Shown piece by piece: positions 46,205 to 63,999 of a stretch of 64,000 nt of DNA. How positions within the stretch are numbered: position 1 is the first letter of the stretch; each line of letters starts with the position of its first letter. The notes beneath the pieces were generated by a model that did no database searches, was not told where the DNA came from, and saw nothing but the letters and a program-made list of their open reading frames with translations. The translations under genes and the position numbers were made by a program. Source of the DNA: Oryza sativa Japonica Group (taxonomy: Eukaryota > Streptophyta > Magnoliopsida > Poales > Poaceae); assembly GCF_034140825.1 (NCBI RefSeq), contig NC_089043.1, forward strand, positions 26,301,501 through 26,365,500, in the 5' to 3' direction.

Positions 46205-47994
46205 CAATCCTGATGATGAACAATTGAACACATGCTGATTAATATGATCGATGACATGAGATGTCGATGATGATGATGATGATGATGATATGGATGGAAT
46301 TATTTGCAGAGAAATCGTTCTTGCCGAGTAGGGATCCGGAGTGGTATTTCTTCGGGCCTCGGGATCGGAAGTATCCGAACGGGTTCAGGACGAACAGGGC
46401 GACGAGGGCGGGGTACTGGAAGTCGACGGGGAAAGACCGGCGGGTGGTGCACCAGCACGGGGGGCGCGCCATCGGGATGAAGAAGACGCTGGTCTACTAC
46501 CGCGGCCGCGCGCCGCAGGGCGTCCGCACCGACTGGGTCATGCACGAGTACCGCCTCGACGACAAGGACTGCGAGGACACCATGCCCATCAAGGTATATA
46601 TCTATCTATCTATCTATATTCTATCATCTTAGTTTTTAGCTACTACATGTGTATATAGATCGATCTACCATGTAAATATATTTGCTAAATTGACTTATAT
46701 CTCTTTGATGACTATTTCACTCATCATGATCAATGATCAGTCACGGTCATGATCATACTGTGATATAGGGCAACGATCCTAGCTAGACAGCTACTACTAG
46801 ATTAATTGCTTGGAAAACTGCTAATTGGTCAGCTATAATAAGCTAGGTTGGGTATAGTAGCTAGGGCTTTGAGAATTTGATCCCTTTCTTTCGCCCTTGA
46901 CAAAGAAAATTTCTGGGAGGGAGTAAAATTTAACTTTTTTGCATCTGTTCTGCAGTAGAAGTACTAACTTCCAAGTGATGTAATAGTGTATTACTACTAC
47001 TAGTTATGTGACATGTATCCCTTTGCTTTATGATCTACTCCAAATGCATGAGACAAATCTGTAGTCTAGCTTACTGGCCTGTGAAAAACACAAAGCCAGG
47101 CCAGGTCTAAGGAGCACTAGTAATGCTGCGTTCTTTGGTGAGTTACAACTAATCCTCCCTTTAATACTGAGATGAGCAGACACTGATCTGAATAGGGCAG
47201 TGCATTGATCATGAGACATTAAAGCGCAGAGACAAAGCAAAGCCAAGAGCTTCTTCTCGATCTCCAGCCTCTTCCCTCTCAAGGCCATGCATGTCGGTGT
47301 CGCCTGCTTTCCACTTTATTCCACGCTGAATCCATCATCATACTCGCATCCTCCCCTTCCTACCCGGCTGGCCGTCTTCTTTAATTCTCTCTTATTAACT
47401 TATCTCTCTTTCCTAACTAATAGAACACCATTATGACACTAGTGTGTTAAAGAATTAACCTTATGCTTGATTTGCTCAAACCAAATGGACCAATTGATTG
47501 CCAAAAGATTGCACATGAATCTACATCATAATTTCTCAGAAAGCTAGATATATAGGTACAGATATAATCATGCATCAGTGTGGCGGTGTGCTTAAATTAA
47601 CTTTCGGAAAGACTGAGAATTCATATGTTAATGGAGCTTAATATAATTTGTTGCTCATGATCAGGACACTTACGCGTTATGCCGGGTCTTCAAGAAGAAC
47701 GCGATCTGCACCGAGGTGGAGGAGCTGCAGGGGCAGTGCAGCATGGCGCTGCTGGAGGGCGCCTGCCAGCAGCTGCTCGCCAGCGGCGGCGGCGGCAGCC
47801 AGGAGCAGTACGAGACGCCGTCGCCGCCGGACGTCCCCGTCGGATCAACCTTCGGTGGGGCCGACGCCGACGCCGAGGACGACCCCGACAAGGACGACTC
47901 CTGGATGCAGTTCATCTCCGACGACGCCTGGTGCTCCAGCACCGCCGACGGCGGCGCCGAGGAGAGCACCTCCTGCGTGGCCCTCGCCGGCTGA
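45977..47994 (+). CDS. NAC-domain transcription factor, gene 1
   Basis: Exons 45977-46133, 46310-46593 and 47665-47994 encode 256 residues. The NAC domain opens with [20 protein letters not shown] (subdomain A) and contains [10 protein letters not shown] (B), [20 protein letters not shown] and [10 protein letters not shown] (C), [12 protein letters not shown] and WVMHEYRL (D), and YALCRVFKK (E), so DNA binding should be intact. The C-terminal activation region is acidic with the motif [14 protein letters not shown]. The start was chosen to match NAC gene 2 (same [10 protein letters not shown] start and same 157-nt first exon). The frame is also open upstream to ATG 45647 (see findings). The domain resembles the group with Arabidopsis NAC045/NAC086. 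It is nuclear. The third exon is GC-rich, and the long second intron (1.07 kb) is free of recognised elements. Confidence 0.95.
46156..46202. repeat. (AT)n microsatellite in NAC gene 1 intron 1
   Basis: About 23 AT units. A short (GAT)n run follows at 46266-46289 in the same intron. Confidence 0.95.
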
Positions 47995-50572
47995 TGAGAA
48001 GCCAGGGCAAGCTTCTGCTCATGTGCTGGATCATCATGCTCTCCTGATAATTATTTTTTCGTTCTTTTTTTTTGTGCTGCTGGCTTATTATTAATAAGTA
48101 TATGGAGTCTTGAAGGTGTAAGATTAAGCAAAAAAATAAGCTATCCTTTTGGTTTTCAACACACAGCGTATTGCTGGAGTTGGAGGACTGATGCCTGAAG
48201 GTTGTTGGAGTCCTTCCTGGAGTTTAGTTCATAAGGAGGATTATAGTTATGATCATATATATAGGAACAGCCAGCATTTTGATGTCTCTCTTTCTTTTAT
48301 TTCTAAATTTGTGCGTTTTCTTCTTGAGCTTCAAGTGCAATATCTTGCTTCTTAAGTGGAGCCTTTTTCTTCTTCTTCTTCCTTTTTTGTGAGAAAAGAG
48401 TGAAGCTATGCCATTGCATAGTTGTTTTGTGCCTATATACATCAATGAAAACTGAACAAAAGTATACCTGTTGTACCAGATGCCAGCTTAATCTGCATTG
48501 ATCCACTCCAACTCTAGCGTCTGTCCTGGATATGATTGTCTTAGTATATGCATATATAAGACACTGAAAATAAAGGCATCTTCGTTAGTTGTATCTCAAG
48601 GGAGAGTTTCCTCACGAGATCCATGCATATATAACTAGTTGATAGATAGATAGATAGATATATTCAGACCAAATACAATATGGCTGCCTTTCGTTCAAAA
48701 AAATACAATATGGCTGCATAATGCATATTCATCATGCAATAGGTTGGTCATGGAGATACAAGTGGCAGTGCACAGCTTTAGTGAAAAGTCAAAGTGGAGA
48801 ATTAATAGCCAAAATCATTCTGATTTTGCAAAATTCTCAGAAGAAAAACTGGTTCATATTTCCAAATTTCATCAAATGTGTATCTGAAAAAGAAATCAAA
48901 TTGTTATTTCAAACATTTCTGCAAATGCTGAAACAAGATTGATATTTAATAATATTGTATGCAGAGAACTATATAAAAGGTAGGTGTGGCCCAAATAAAT
49001 TAGTTTACATTACATAGTAATGCAAACAATGACACCAACCAAGAAGCGTAAATTATTATATTCACAAAGGTTTTGAAGGAAAACTAGTTCCACAAGCAAG
49101 ATCAGAAGCCACCACTTGCAGTTGGCACTTAGCAGTAGCCCTGGAATGTCAATCAGAAGTTCACATTTCAGAATCCATCCTAAGTCAATAAATATAAGCT
49201 CAAAGCAGCTTTGTGCCCTTCTGAACTTGGAAGTCTAGGGCTGCATTTTTCACAAAATTACTGGAAGTGCTGCAACAGCATTTCCTTTCATCACATGGTG
49301 AAGAACGCTTTTATGTATATTTCAGCAAAAGAAATGCAATGTTGCATCCTCTTTACTAGAGTCAGATCTCACTAGTACCAGACAAGTTAAAACTAAAGTT
49401 CAGCATTTTACCTTATTGATGTCTTCATTGTGAATCTTACTGCAAGCGTGTTGCTTCTGAATTCTTCAGACCGCCCAGCAGGTCAATCGTACGTACTTAG
49501 CAGAGCCTTTGAACCATCACCGTTTCCATGGGAATATCAACTACAAAGTAATTTGCAAATCTACATTTAGCAACAAAATCTGCTTTAGACCACATGCATC
49601 TGAAGGAGATGCCTGTCTTTCCCTGTAGAATTAGATAAGACTACTTGCAGGCTCTTTACAAGTCTCATTATCATTTTAGTGCTGGAGAAGTTTTGGAAAG
49701 AAAAAGAGGAAGTTAGGGTTCAAGAGCATAGTTATCCCCTAATGTGGCTGCAGTGCACACAACATACTTCTTGTATTGAGATTGTGATCTTTTGATCGTG
49801 TACTTCATCTAACAAAGGGAGGATTTAGACCATTGCTTCCGATATCAGAAGTACCTTTCAACAGAATATAGTGAAGCTTATGCATCTGGAAACATATATG
49901 AAATACTAAAGATGTAGATGATTCATAATTCTCAATTGATCTTTTATCAGAATCCAAAGTTGAAAGCTTTGTCTGATCTAGATGACTAAATAGCTAGCAA
50001 TGCAAGATCATTGACACTAGAAGGCCTCGTGAATGCATGATGAACCTTTTTTCTTTTTATCTTCCTAACTTTCTATTTTACAATGCCAATCCCAAGCCAC
50101 AGAGACATGTGGCCATAGCTCCCCAGCACGGCCTTTAACCCTCTTCTTCTCTATGACACTTCAAAGGGATTAAGCTTGTGAGACACAAAAACAAGTTCAG
50201 TGTGCAAAAGAATGCAATCTAACAGAAGGCCCAAGCTGGCCGTCGATCGAAGCCGTGACAACTTTCTCATTAATACAGCCTCACACAATCTACCAGCATT
50301 GAGGATCATAAAAGCGTGTTATCCAGAAGAAAAAAACATAACAAAAGCCCATTTCGTTTAAAAGAGAAGAAAAAGAAGATCCTGCGGTGCTGTAAGACGT
50401 TCCAGAGCTTGTGTGAGAATCTTTAAAAGAGAAACACAGCTACTTGTAGGGCAGGCTTTGAATCATTTCACGGAGGAGCTAAAGAGCACAGTCGCCGGAA
50501 GCGGAAGGGAAAGACAAAGGATAAAGACAAAGAGAAAGATCAGCAAGAAAGGAGGAGGCGAACTGGGAGGCC
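47995..50572. other. Intergenic DNA between the NAC genes
   Basis: NAC gene 1 3' UTR, a short GATA-rich run (about 48640-48662), a tandem AAATACAATATGGCTGC motif near 48670 and 48701, and AT-rich spacer. The last 150 bp is a purine-rich leader of NAC gene 2. No gene is recognised. Confidence 0.5.
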
Positions 50573-52879
50573 ATGGCGCCGGTTGGTCTCCCTCCAGGCT
50601 TTAGATTTCATCCAACTGATGAGGAGCTTGTGAACTACTACCTCAAGAGGAAGGTCCATGGCCTCAGCATCGACCTCGACATAATCCCAGAAGTAGACCT
50701 CTACAAATGTGAGCCCTGGGAATTGGAAGGTAATCCGAAAACTTAATTGCTCATCCATGTTCTCACTTCTCATCATCACTCCTGAATCCTGATTCGGCTC
50801 GAGATGTTTTATTTGTCTTCTTGTTTTGAAAGAGAAATCCTTCCTGCCTAGTAAAGACTCCGAGTGGTACTTCTTTGGGCCAAGGGATAGAAAGTATCCC
50901 AATGGATGCCGCACAAACCGTGCAACCAGAGCAGGATACTGGAAATCGACGGGGAAAGATCGGCGGATCAACTACCAGAACAGGTCAATTGGTATGAAGA
51001 AGACACTAGTCTACTACAAAGGTCGAGCTCCTCAGGGGATTAGAACCAGTTGGGTGATGCATGAGTACCGCATCGAGGAAAGCGAATGCGAGAACGCCAT
51101 GGGGATTCAGGTTATTCATCCATCCTCCTCACCAGCTGTTAGTCTCAGTTAAATCATTTTGAGTTGTATCTGCTATACTTGGTTAGCTGAGGCTGCATTT
51201 CAGAGTATCAAGCATAGCCAATCTTCTCAGTTAGCAGGATTTGTATGTATTTATGTTATGCAATAGTGATCATATTTCATAATATGCAATATTTGAGATA
51301 TGTGCCTGCTAAAACAAAATTGGCAATAGAAACATACAGAAGAAACAACTAGGGCATATTTGCTAGTTCAGGGAACCTACGTTCTTTATGCATGGAGTGC
51401 ATGAAAAGTTAGGGCTCTTCTCTCTTCTTTTCCCCCATATCCATCAGTGATAGCCATAAAGTATTCCTTGCTTCCATGGACCATAGCTACTTTACAAAGT
51501 ACATTAGAAGGTTTTCTCAGTTCTCTAATGGGTCACACATGGTTCACTTTTCTAGGTGCTCTTGATAAGACAAATTTAACATCCAATTCTTGGTTCATGT
51601 CGCGATGATGTGAAATCCTACAACATGATTGTACAGGGGTTAGGTGCGTCATCGTTTCATGATGCAGAGTATAAAAATCTAGGTCAGTTGCATGTTGATG
51701 CTACCTTAAAGCTTAGACATCCTTCAGTGTGGCCCTGTGTAGTGTCGGTGGCTTTACACTTTATTCTCCCCGTCAACCTCCAACTTTACTCACTAGTGAA
51801 AACCATAACTGAACATGAGGACTGATCCCATGTTTATTGTAAATTAGATCAAAGTGCACATAGTGATACATATTGTATGTCCACTCTTAAATTTACATTA
51901 GTCGTGTTCGAAGACTCTGCATTAGTTGAACTGTTGACATTTATATTAAGTAAACATAGAGTTCAACCAAAACCATTGGTGACTGAAACATAGTCCGATT
52001 TCAAACAAGTGGAATCTTGAAATAGCAATTCAGCAACTACCTTAATAAAAACTGCTCAAAAGTTATGGGGTTGTTCAGATTGATGCTATTTTCAACCATA
52101 CCATTTTTTGGTAAAGTTACCAAAAAAAATGTCTACGTTTAGTTTGTTGCTAAATTTGGTAAATACATAAGAAAATTTTGGCAATATTGTCATCTTGCCA
52201 TTGCCAAAATTTGGTAAGGTTTATTTTGGTTACAATCTAAACAAGCCCTATGATTGATGGTCTAAGAGAAATCAATAGCAGCATAAATTCAAGTTGCAAT
52301 TTTTATACTGTTCCCTGCCGAACTTGAAGTTGAATCCTCAAGAATTTTACTCTAAATTTGTTTAGTACTGATAATGAACATTCAATCCAAATTGAAAATA
52401 TGCACATGTAAATTAGCAAACAACAAGCGTAGAATGTAGAAGCATATAATCCATTAACTTTGTAAGATTACAGCTGTATATTATCAGTAAACAGAAAATT
52501 AAAGAAGCACCTTACTTCGGTTCACTAGTGCGCTGAAATAATTTTTCATCCACATTGTTGAACTTGAAATCTCCCCATGATTCCAATGTAGAAAAGTCCA
52601 ACCTGTGCAAAAGGAAATAAAGTAATTTAGATCATTTATTCATTTTCATCATTTTAGTTACAGGACTCCTATGCGCTATGTCGGATTTTCAAGAAGAATG
52701 TGGTGTTGGGTGAATTTGACAAGAAAGGGGAGTGCAGTTCATCACAGGCTAAAGGAAATGAAGAAGTTACAGATTTCGGGGATGCTGGACAATCCTCGGG
52801 AGCAAATGAGAATGATAAAGACAATTCATGGATGCAATTCATAGCAGAGGATCTATGGTGCACCAACAAACTAAAGTGA
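50573..52879 (+). CDS. NAC-domain transcription factor, gene 2
   Basis: Exons 50573-50729, 50833-51110 and 52664-52879 encode 216 residues. The NAC subdomains mirror gene 1: [73 protein letters not shown] and YALCRIFKK. The C-terminal region is shorter and less GC-rich than in gene 1 but keeps [14 protein letters not shown] near the end. First exons are equal in length and intron phases agree, so genes 1 and 2 are tandem duplicates. Third-position GC is much lower here than in gene 1, which suggests an old duplication or different composition drift. The second intron (1.55 kb) holds a MITE. It is a nuclear regulator; targets are unknown. Confidence 0.95.
52068..52248. mobile_element. MITE in NAC gene 2 intron 2
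   Basis: The ends GGGTTGTTCAGATTG and CAATCTAAACAAGCCC are inverted, with possible TATG flanks. Internal CCAAAATTTGGTAAGGTTTA relates it to the element at 56289-56450. Confidence 0.7.
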
Positions 52880-53924
52880 ACTAGAAAACTGAGAGAAAAC
52901 AGCTTGTTAACTTCATCTAACCAGATATTTCGGTATTAGTTATACTGCGTGTATCTTCTGTATATGTTTGATAAGGACACTTCTCACTTTGCATAGGAGG
53001 ACCACTTTAAGTTTGGATGCTGGTTCTTAAATTAGGTTTATACTTTTGTTCCTTTAGTACTGTATAATATATCTAAAATTGTGCTACTTTGTACTTCAAT
53101 CTTCAATTAACATGTACCTATCATCTAATGAAATGATACAAAAGGAGAAATCCAATTTTATATATCCACCATGTATTCTATGGATATATGTGCAATGTGA
53201 CCAATATGGATTAAGCAATCACCATATATCACTAATAAAAGAAAGTTAAGGATGGTTCAGTTTTGAAAAATCAATTGATTTTGATATTCCGGCTAACAAA
53301 ATTTTACGGTATTATTAATGGCAAATTCCATCAATGTAATAATGTTTATGTTTCAAGGTTCTTAAGTTGCACAAATTAGTATAAGAATGTGGCAACCATG
53401 CTCACATCTAACAGCTGCTAGGACCTATTCAGCCTAAGCCTGATACAATTTCCATGTAGTTTTCTAGTTTTTTTTTTTTTGACGCGATACAGTTTTCTAG
53501 TTGCAGGCTGTAAGTATCTGTTTGGGCGATCTTTTATTCTCAGAGTTTAATTTAGATCACCTTTTACCCAAAAATCTTTTCACTTTGGACTAACTAATAT
53601 TGCGACTACCCCAACTCTATTCTCGAGCCAGAGACTGCAATAAGTATGGGTAACTAAACCCAGATATATAAGCCTAACCTTTCGGACTCCAGCCCAGTAC
53701 TACAGTGTTTTAATCATATATGTTTGAAGATGCCCACTTAGCATTTCTGATGTTTTTTTTTTCGCGAATGCAGCATTTCTGATGTTGCATTCAACCAAAG
53801 AAAATCAGCTGCTTCAAGTTTTTATCCCAACTAATTTAAAGTTGCAGTAATTTCCTCAAAATTAGTGTGTGCTTTCAGGGATTAGAGTCCAATCAGTAGA
53901 GCATACATCAATTCCAGTCACGAA
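52880..53924. other. NAC gene 2 3' UTR and spacer
   Basis: AT-rich with two T-rich tracts followed by GACGCGA and CGCGAATG (about 53468 and 53752), which look like short retroposon 3' scraps. No gene is seen. Confidence 0.4.
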
Positions 53925-54440
53925 TTAAAGGGTAATCATATCAAGCTTTAGAAAAAGACCCAAATCTAGCGTGAGAAAGTCACAAAGCAAGGCAAAGCAG
54001 ATCAATACCGGAGGGACCAGCCGCACGAATTCCGGCCCAAGGGTGAGGACTCGGACTCGAGCAGCCCAAGGATTGCAGCTCGTCGCGGCCACGCCCAATG
54101 CCTCCTCCTCCTCCAGGCGCCGCAGCACGATCACACGCTTCTCTCCCGTAGTCTCATCCCAGAGGCGAATACCTGAGGCAACCACGAATGTTCATCAGAA
54201 GCGGTGCATTTGGTGGATGCGCAGCGGCGGCGGCAATGGGGGAAGAAGCCCATGCCTCCCAGGTGCTCGACGAAATGGCGAGGTGGGGATAGGTTTCGGG
54301 CGCGTACCTGTGCGAGCGGGCTGCGCCACCGGCGCCGGCCGGACGATGAGCGGGATCGTCGCCGACGCGGCTGCTCTCCCTTCCCTCCGCTCCCATGGCG
54401 AGAGATCCGTGCTTTCGACTTGTCTCCTTCCCCTTCATCT
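53925..54440 (-). pseudogene. Unrecognised gene fragment, two candidate exons
   Basis: A GC-rich island in AT-rich DNA. On the minus strand an open stretch ending ...PLIVRPAPVAQPARTG joins, over GT/AG borders at about 54308 and 54174, to IRLWDETTGEKRVIVLRRLE and on to LTLGPEFVRLVPP (about 54011), where a donor-like CCG/GTATTG follows. No in-frame ATG precedes the first exon and no further exon is found below 53.9 kb. It could be the start of a decayed or captured gene, or of a noncoding transcript. I do not recognise the family. Confidence 0.35.
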
Positions 54441-55214
54441 GCGCTCTGTGGCGACGAGTCGGTGGGTTGGAATTTGGAAACCGACTCGCTGACCCGCGGT
54501 CTCTTCCTCTTCCCCTTTGAATAATTTTGAAAATAATGGGTCCTCTTTCGAAATTAAATTTTAAACCACCTTCAAATAATCTGAAACTGAGTTTAGGTGT
54601 TCCAAAATTCAAACTCCAAAACCCAAGCGGGAAATCATAAATTTAGCGCTCGGGATGGTTCCAAATTTCCGATCGCGCGCACTGAATTTGGACCCCGCGT
54701 CAACCACATTGCAAGATACCTCATCACCTCAGGAGATTCCTACATGAATATGGGCATTTCCGCGGTTCCGCCCCCCAAATCGCAGCGGGAAATCACAAAT
54801 TCAGTGCTCGCGATGGCCGATGGTTCGAATCAGGTAGCCAATACTGAAAATCGGACCGTGAAAATCCAAATAGGGAGCAAATCAGAAACTGCTCGTGCTC
54901 TTGAAATTTCAAAATCGCTCAAAACAAATTGGGCAATACAGGTCAACCAGTGTCACCAACTAGAACAATGCAGGTTGCAAAACGTTCACATAGCACGGCA
55001 AGAGATTGCAACTGAATTTAGAGGGTAAATCACTGCAGATTTCCTATTCCATTCGAACGAACGAACCAGTAGTTCATACATCCCTAATTAATGAAGGAAC
55101 AGGAGACGAGATGAAACAACAGCTACAGGAGAAGAGGCTAGGCTACTACGACGAACTGAAGAACATGGCACTAATCGAATCCCTATCCAATCGCGTGGCC
55201 TCGCATCGCCTCGC
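54441..55214. other. Spacer with an imperfect direct repeat, and H4 3' flank
   Basis: A block of about 42 bp at 54618-54659 (AAGCGGGAAATCATAAATTT) recurs imperfectly at 54776-54816 (CAGCGGGAAATCACAAATTC). Overlapping plus-strand frames at 54597-55028 and 55006-55218 lack splice or domain support. Confidence 0.45.
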
Positions 55215-56012
<798 letters not shown>

Positions 56013-56288
56013 TTATTTGTGAGATGAATTAAGCTGGCCATGTTAGGTACTCCTATTTAACTATGTAAGTCAACCAAATTAAATTTCTGAAGACTTGCAA
56101 AAGCTTCACAATGCATTTGTGACTGTAAACAATCGTGTTCTCTTCTCTGACAAAAGGTTACAGGTAATAAGACACGTATAAAATTGTAAAAGGACGGCAC
56201 GAAAGAATAATTTGCATATGCCAAATGAGCGTAGCTCTACTCATCATGTTTCTTTTCCTGAAACCATCCCACCCGACATCTACGCTAG

Positions 56289-56450
56289 GGGCCTGTTCAC
56301 TTTCATGCCCGACATCTACACTATGTCAAAATTTTAGTATGATTTCTTATATAGTTGTCAAAAATTAGCTACAAAATAAATGTAGCAACTTTTTTGGCAA
56401 CTTTACCAAAATTTGATAAGGTTTAAAATAGCATCAAAATGAACAGGCCC
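56289..56450. mobile_element. MITE with GGGCCTGTTCA ends
   Basis: TAG target duplication (56286-56288 and 56451-56453). The inverted ends are GGGCCTGTTCACTTTCATG and CATCAAAATGAACAGGCCC. The 3-bp duplication suits PIF/Harbinger (Tourist-like), though TTA/TAA is usual. It is a relative of the element at 52068. Confidence 0.8.
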
Positions 56451-57419
56451 TAGGTGTATCATTGTCACTCCTACTTATAATCGGTGTTTTAAATAACGAG
56501 ATAAGATATTTAGTAGTTGACCTTCCCAAACAACTATAGCGGGTTAAATGAAGTTATAGCGGCTAAATTATACATGGGAGCAAATGGTTAGGACCCTTCT
56601 CAAACGACTATAGTCGGAGATAGCGGTAATTATATTTTTGTATGGTATTTCATGTATGGAAAATGCAGGGATTAAATAGCACAAATTATAAAGTACGTTG
56701 ATTTTTTAAAAAATAAAAATTATAAATGCGAGGCTAGTCCAGTTGGTACGTGCTGATGCACTAAGATACAGACTTTGCATATGTAGTTTAAATATTCTAA
56801 CTTGATTAAGATATGGATTTTAACTTGGTTTTCGTTAGCATGACTTTCGAAATGCTAACGTTGTATTCCGTGTAAAAACTTTCTACATATAAATTGCTTT
56901 AAAATATCAAATGAACATATTTTTAAGTTAAAAAAAATAAAACTTAACTAACCCTGTGCTAATGGTTTTCTCGTTTGTGTGGCATCACTTAATATCTATT
57001 TTCATCAGATTTAAACAGGGTTAACCAAGCATGACGAACCGATGAGGTCAACAAAATATAATGTTTAAGAGCCTGGGAAGCATATCTACGATAACCCATA
57101 AGAAAAAAAAAACGTGACCTTATTCCTAGGCAAAGGATGGTTCACATCAGGTGGTCTAGTGCAAACCGCTTCCTTTTACAAGGAATAGAATGTTGGAGAA
57201 TTAGGCTATGTTTGAAATGATGTGATAATAACTTGTGATTAACTGAATTTTAATTATTACAAAATTAAAAAAAAATGGATTAATCTGATATTTTAGAATA
57301 ATTTTCATATAGAAAATTTTTGCACGAAACACACCGTTTAGCAGTTTAAAATACGTGCCATGAAAAACTAAAACTTTTATCTCGAACAGGGCCTTAATGC
57401 ACATGCTTCCTATGGAGTA

Positions 57420-57663
57420 CTCCCTTCGTCCCACACAGGGACGGACTTAGGCCTCAGGCCACGTGGCCCAGGAAAGAAACATTATCAGGCCCAACAAATT
57501 CTCAAACTTGGGCCAAAATGCCATGTGCTAGCCCGGGTCTCGTGAGAAATCTGGATATGTCCCTGGTCCAAAAAAACGAATCTTGATAAGTTTCTGTCTA
57601 GATTTGTTTTACTATGATATATCACACTCAGTTATAGGTTTGTTTTCTGTGAGACGGAGGGAG
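57420..57663. mobile_element. Stowaway-type MITE with a nested hAT-like insert
   Basis: TA flanks (57418-57419 and 57664-57665) with ends CTCCCTTCGTCCC and GAGACGGAGGGAG. Inside, 57436-57565 starts CAGGGAC and ends GTCCCTG, between imperfect 8-mers GTCCCACA and GTCCAAAA: a hAT-like insert with a decayed target duplication. Confidence 0.75.
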
Positions 57664-58059
57664 TAAGTTCTAAATGTGGTATCTTTTTTTTAAAAAAAAA
57701 ACAAAACCATGTATGTATTTAATAGAAAGCTATTATAACTCCGATGTAGACTTCACAGTGTTTGATTTGTTTGTACCCTTAAATAATTATCATATAATCA
57801 TTCATCTATTTGAAACGGTAATTATACCCTTGAACTTGATTAAAAGTTCATGTAGCACCCAAAACTTTAAAAACATCCATCCAACCTCCCAAATTTTATT
57901 CCATTCATATTCATATAATCCACTATGGTGGTTTTGCAAAGTGTTTTTTTTTCTAAATTACATATATATTTTTTAGGAGTTTAACTACATGATATACACA
58001 TTGGTATCCCATTTTGCAAAGTAGTCCTTTTTGTCTAAATTGCATATCCATTTTTCCTA

Positions 58060-58225
58060 CCTCCATCCCATATTATAGCTACTTATATCATTTAGATTTT
58101 GTCAGATGATATAGCTACTTTTCTATCCAAACCAATCACAAGCCTCCCTCATTTTAATATCACCATGTTACTTAATTTCTTCAAAATAGCATTCATAAGT
58201 CACTATAAAAATGAGACAAAGGGAG
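58060..58225. mobile_element. Stowaway-like MITE
   Basis: TA flanks (58058-58059 and 58226-58227), ends CCTCCATCCCATATTATAG and CTATAAAAATGAGACAAAGG followed by GAG. Confidence 0.7.
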
Positions 58226-60227
58226 TACATCAGTTCTGTTAACATGCATACAAACATGTGTATAAGTGAATCAAACATCGCCCTCACGCCAATTTCACTA
58301 CAAAATTCCTACGACACTCTTTGGCATGCAACGTGTAGCCTTCAAAGAAATATCCATCGGTATCACTCGACATCGTCCATTGTTTTTTCTATCCAAAGAG
58401 AATTTATTCGAAGTGTTGGTAAGATAGCTACCTACTTCATTCAACCATCATGGATCCAACATAAAAGGTGACCAAGATAATATCACTTTTTTTGAAACCT
58501 AAGATAATATGACTCTCCATTGCACAAAAGAAATGCACGATTAATTCCTTCCAATTTTGAACATGACACTTGTGCTCAGCTGTACTGGTGTATCAACAAA
58601 CTCACATGTAATGATCATGGTAGCATCACAGAAAAGGAGACTCCGATCTTTCGGCCATGCATCGGTAATTTGTCACATCCTGGTCAAAAATAGTCAATCC
58701 ACACGGCCACACGTTGCTCTTGCCTCTGTGTTTGTGTATAAGCATGCTAAAGATTGCATTTCCCAGTCTTGTCAACATTGACAAAAGAATGGCATTTGTG
58801 ACAAGAAATGCCAATATTGATACTTAAAAGGAAATGAAAAGGACACCCACAACAATTTTTTTCTTTGAAATGAACCGCACGAGACAGTGCGAGATTTCGT
58901 ATCAAAGAATATAGCAAAGATGAACTGCACCAATATGGGTTCCATGAGTTTGCCGGTCATGTTTAGCAATGACATGGGCCACATGGCCCATCTCTCACCC
59001 GGAACAAGAACAAATTCAACCAAGTATCACAGGAGAGAAGGGCAGCAATCTTGTTCTTGTCATCAGCTGGGATCAAGGAAGAAGAGGGCATTGTGCTCAA
59101 ATGCTTGGAATATTGGGAATGGAATTGCCACGATAATGTCTATAGGTGAGTACACTTGTCTGAATAATCTTTCACTTTAGTTGATTGTTTGCATCAATCA
59201 GACATGATTCTCCACATGAGATTGTGAACAATAATCAACGCCTAAACTCCGCCAACTTCTTGGTTCATCTTGTGCTGTCAGATTAGTATTTTTTCCTCTT
59301 GCGACTAAACATAGCTTTCAGATCAGATGCACCGACAGACTGATAACATGTGCTTTGTGCAACCATTATGCAATAATTTAAGTGCAAATTGACAGCTGAG
59401 CAAGCGAGGCGAGGATGCCATGTCTGAACTTCAAAGCAGCTCAACCGGGGTACAGTACTTGCTTGCAATGCAAACCTGAAAAGCATCGTAAAATCGAAAT
59501 TAATTCTTAATGGCGAAAGATCAGTAGCAACAAACACAATGAAAATACAGAAACTTCTCAAAAATTAAGCGATCAGTTATGCAGGGATCACCGAACCGAG
59601 GAGCAAGCAGGAAGATGCTTCGGAGAAACAAACCACTGCATCTTCAGAGTTCAGAGAACAAGAGATGACCAGCTCTGTTGCCTCCTGATCGAACTGTGTG
59701 GTTTCGTTGAATTCGGGGAGACCGATTTGAGAGTGGCGTGCTGTCCTTCTCTCTGAAATACCTTAACGAACTTTTTAATTCTCATGAGATGTCGTAAGAC
59801 ATTGACAGTATTTCCAAATTAACGCCTAATGTTTCAATTCCAGGACCCAGATTCAGATCACAAATCCAACCACAATACACCAATCTGAATTCGACTTTAC
59901 TTGCTTTTTCTTCAAAAACAACCAGCTTATAATCATGATTAGAAACAGAAAGAGAGTTAATTACACAGACGGCCACACGAGGCACGCAGCCCAATGACAC
60001 GCTGTCAGCAACAGACTTGCAACAGCTTGCGCCGTTCCGTCCGTCTGCGATCACGACGCCGACGGTGCCGGCGCCCGCAGCCAAAAGTTAGACGGCGACG
60101 GTAACGGCCGTCACCGTCCCCCGCCCGCCACGTGTCCGGGATCCACCCTAACGCCGTCACGGCCGCGGCACATCCCGGAACATTCCGTCACGGCGTGTGG
60201 GCGACGGGACGGAATCCCGCGGCGCCC

Positions 60228-60233
60228 TATAAG
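60228..60233 (+). promoter_or_regulatory. Probable TATA box of UGP1
   Basis: TATAAG in CCCTATAAGAAACC, about 114 bp before the ATG, just 5' of a CTCGCACAC-rich leader. Confidence 0.7.
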
Positions 60234-60346
60234 AAACCCGCGCTTGCATTTTCCTCGCACACACACAACGCTCGCACTCCTCTCCTCTCATCTGACATAT
60301 CTCCTCCCGTCCTTTCGAAGCCTCTCGAATCGCATCGCCGAGCCGG

Positions 60347-63999
<3,653 letters not shown>

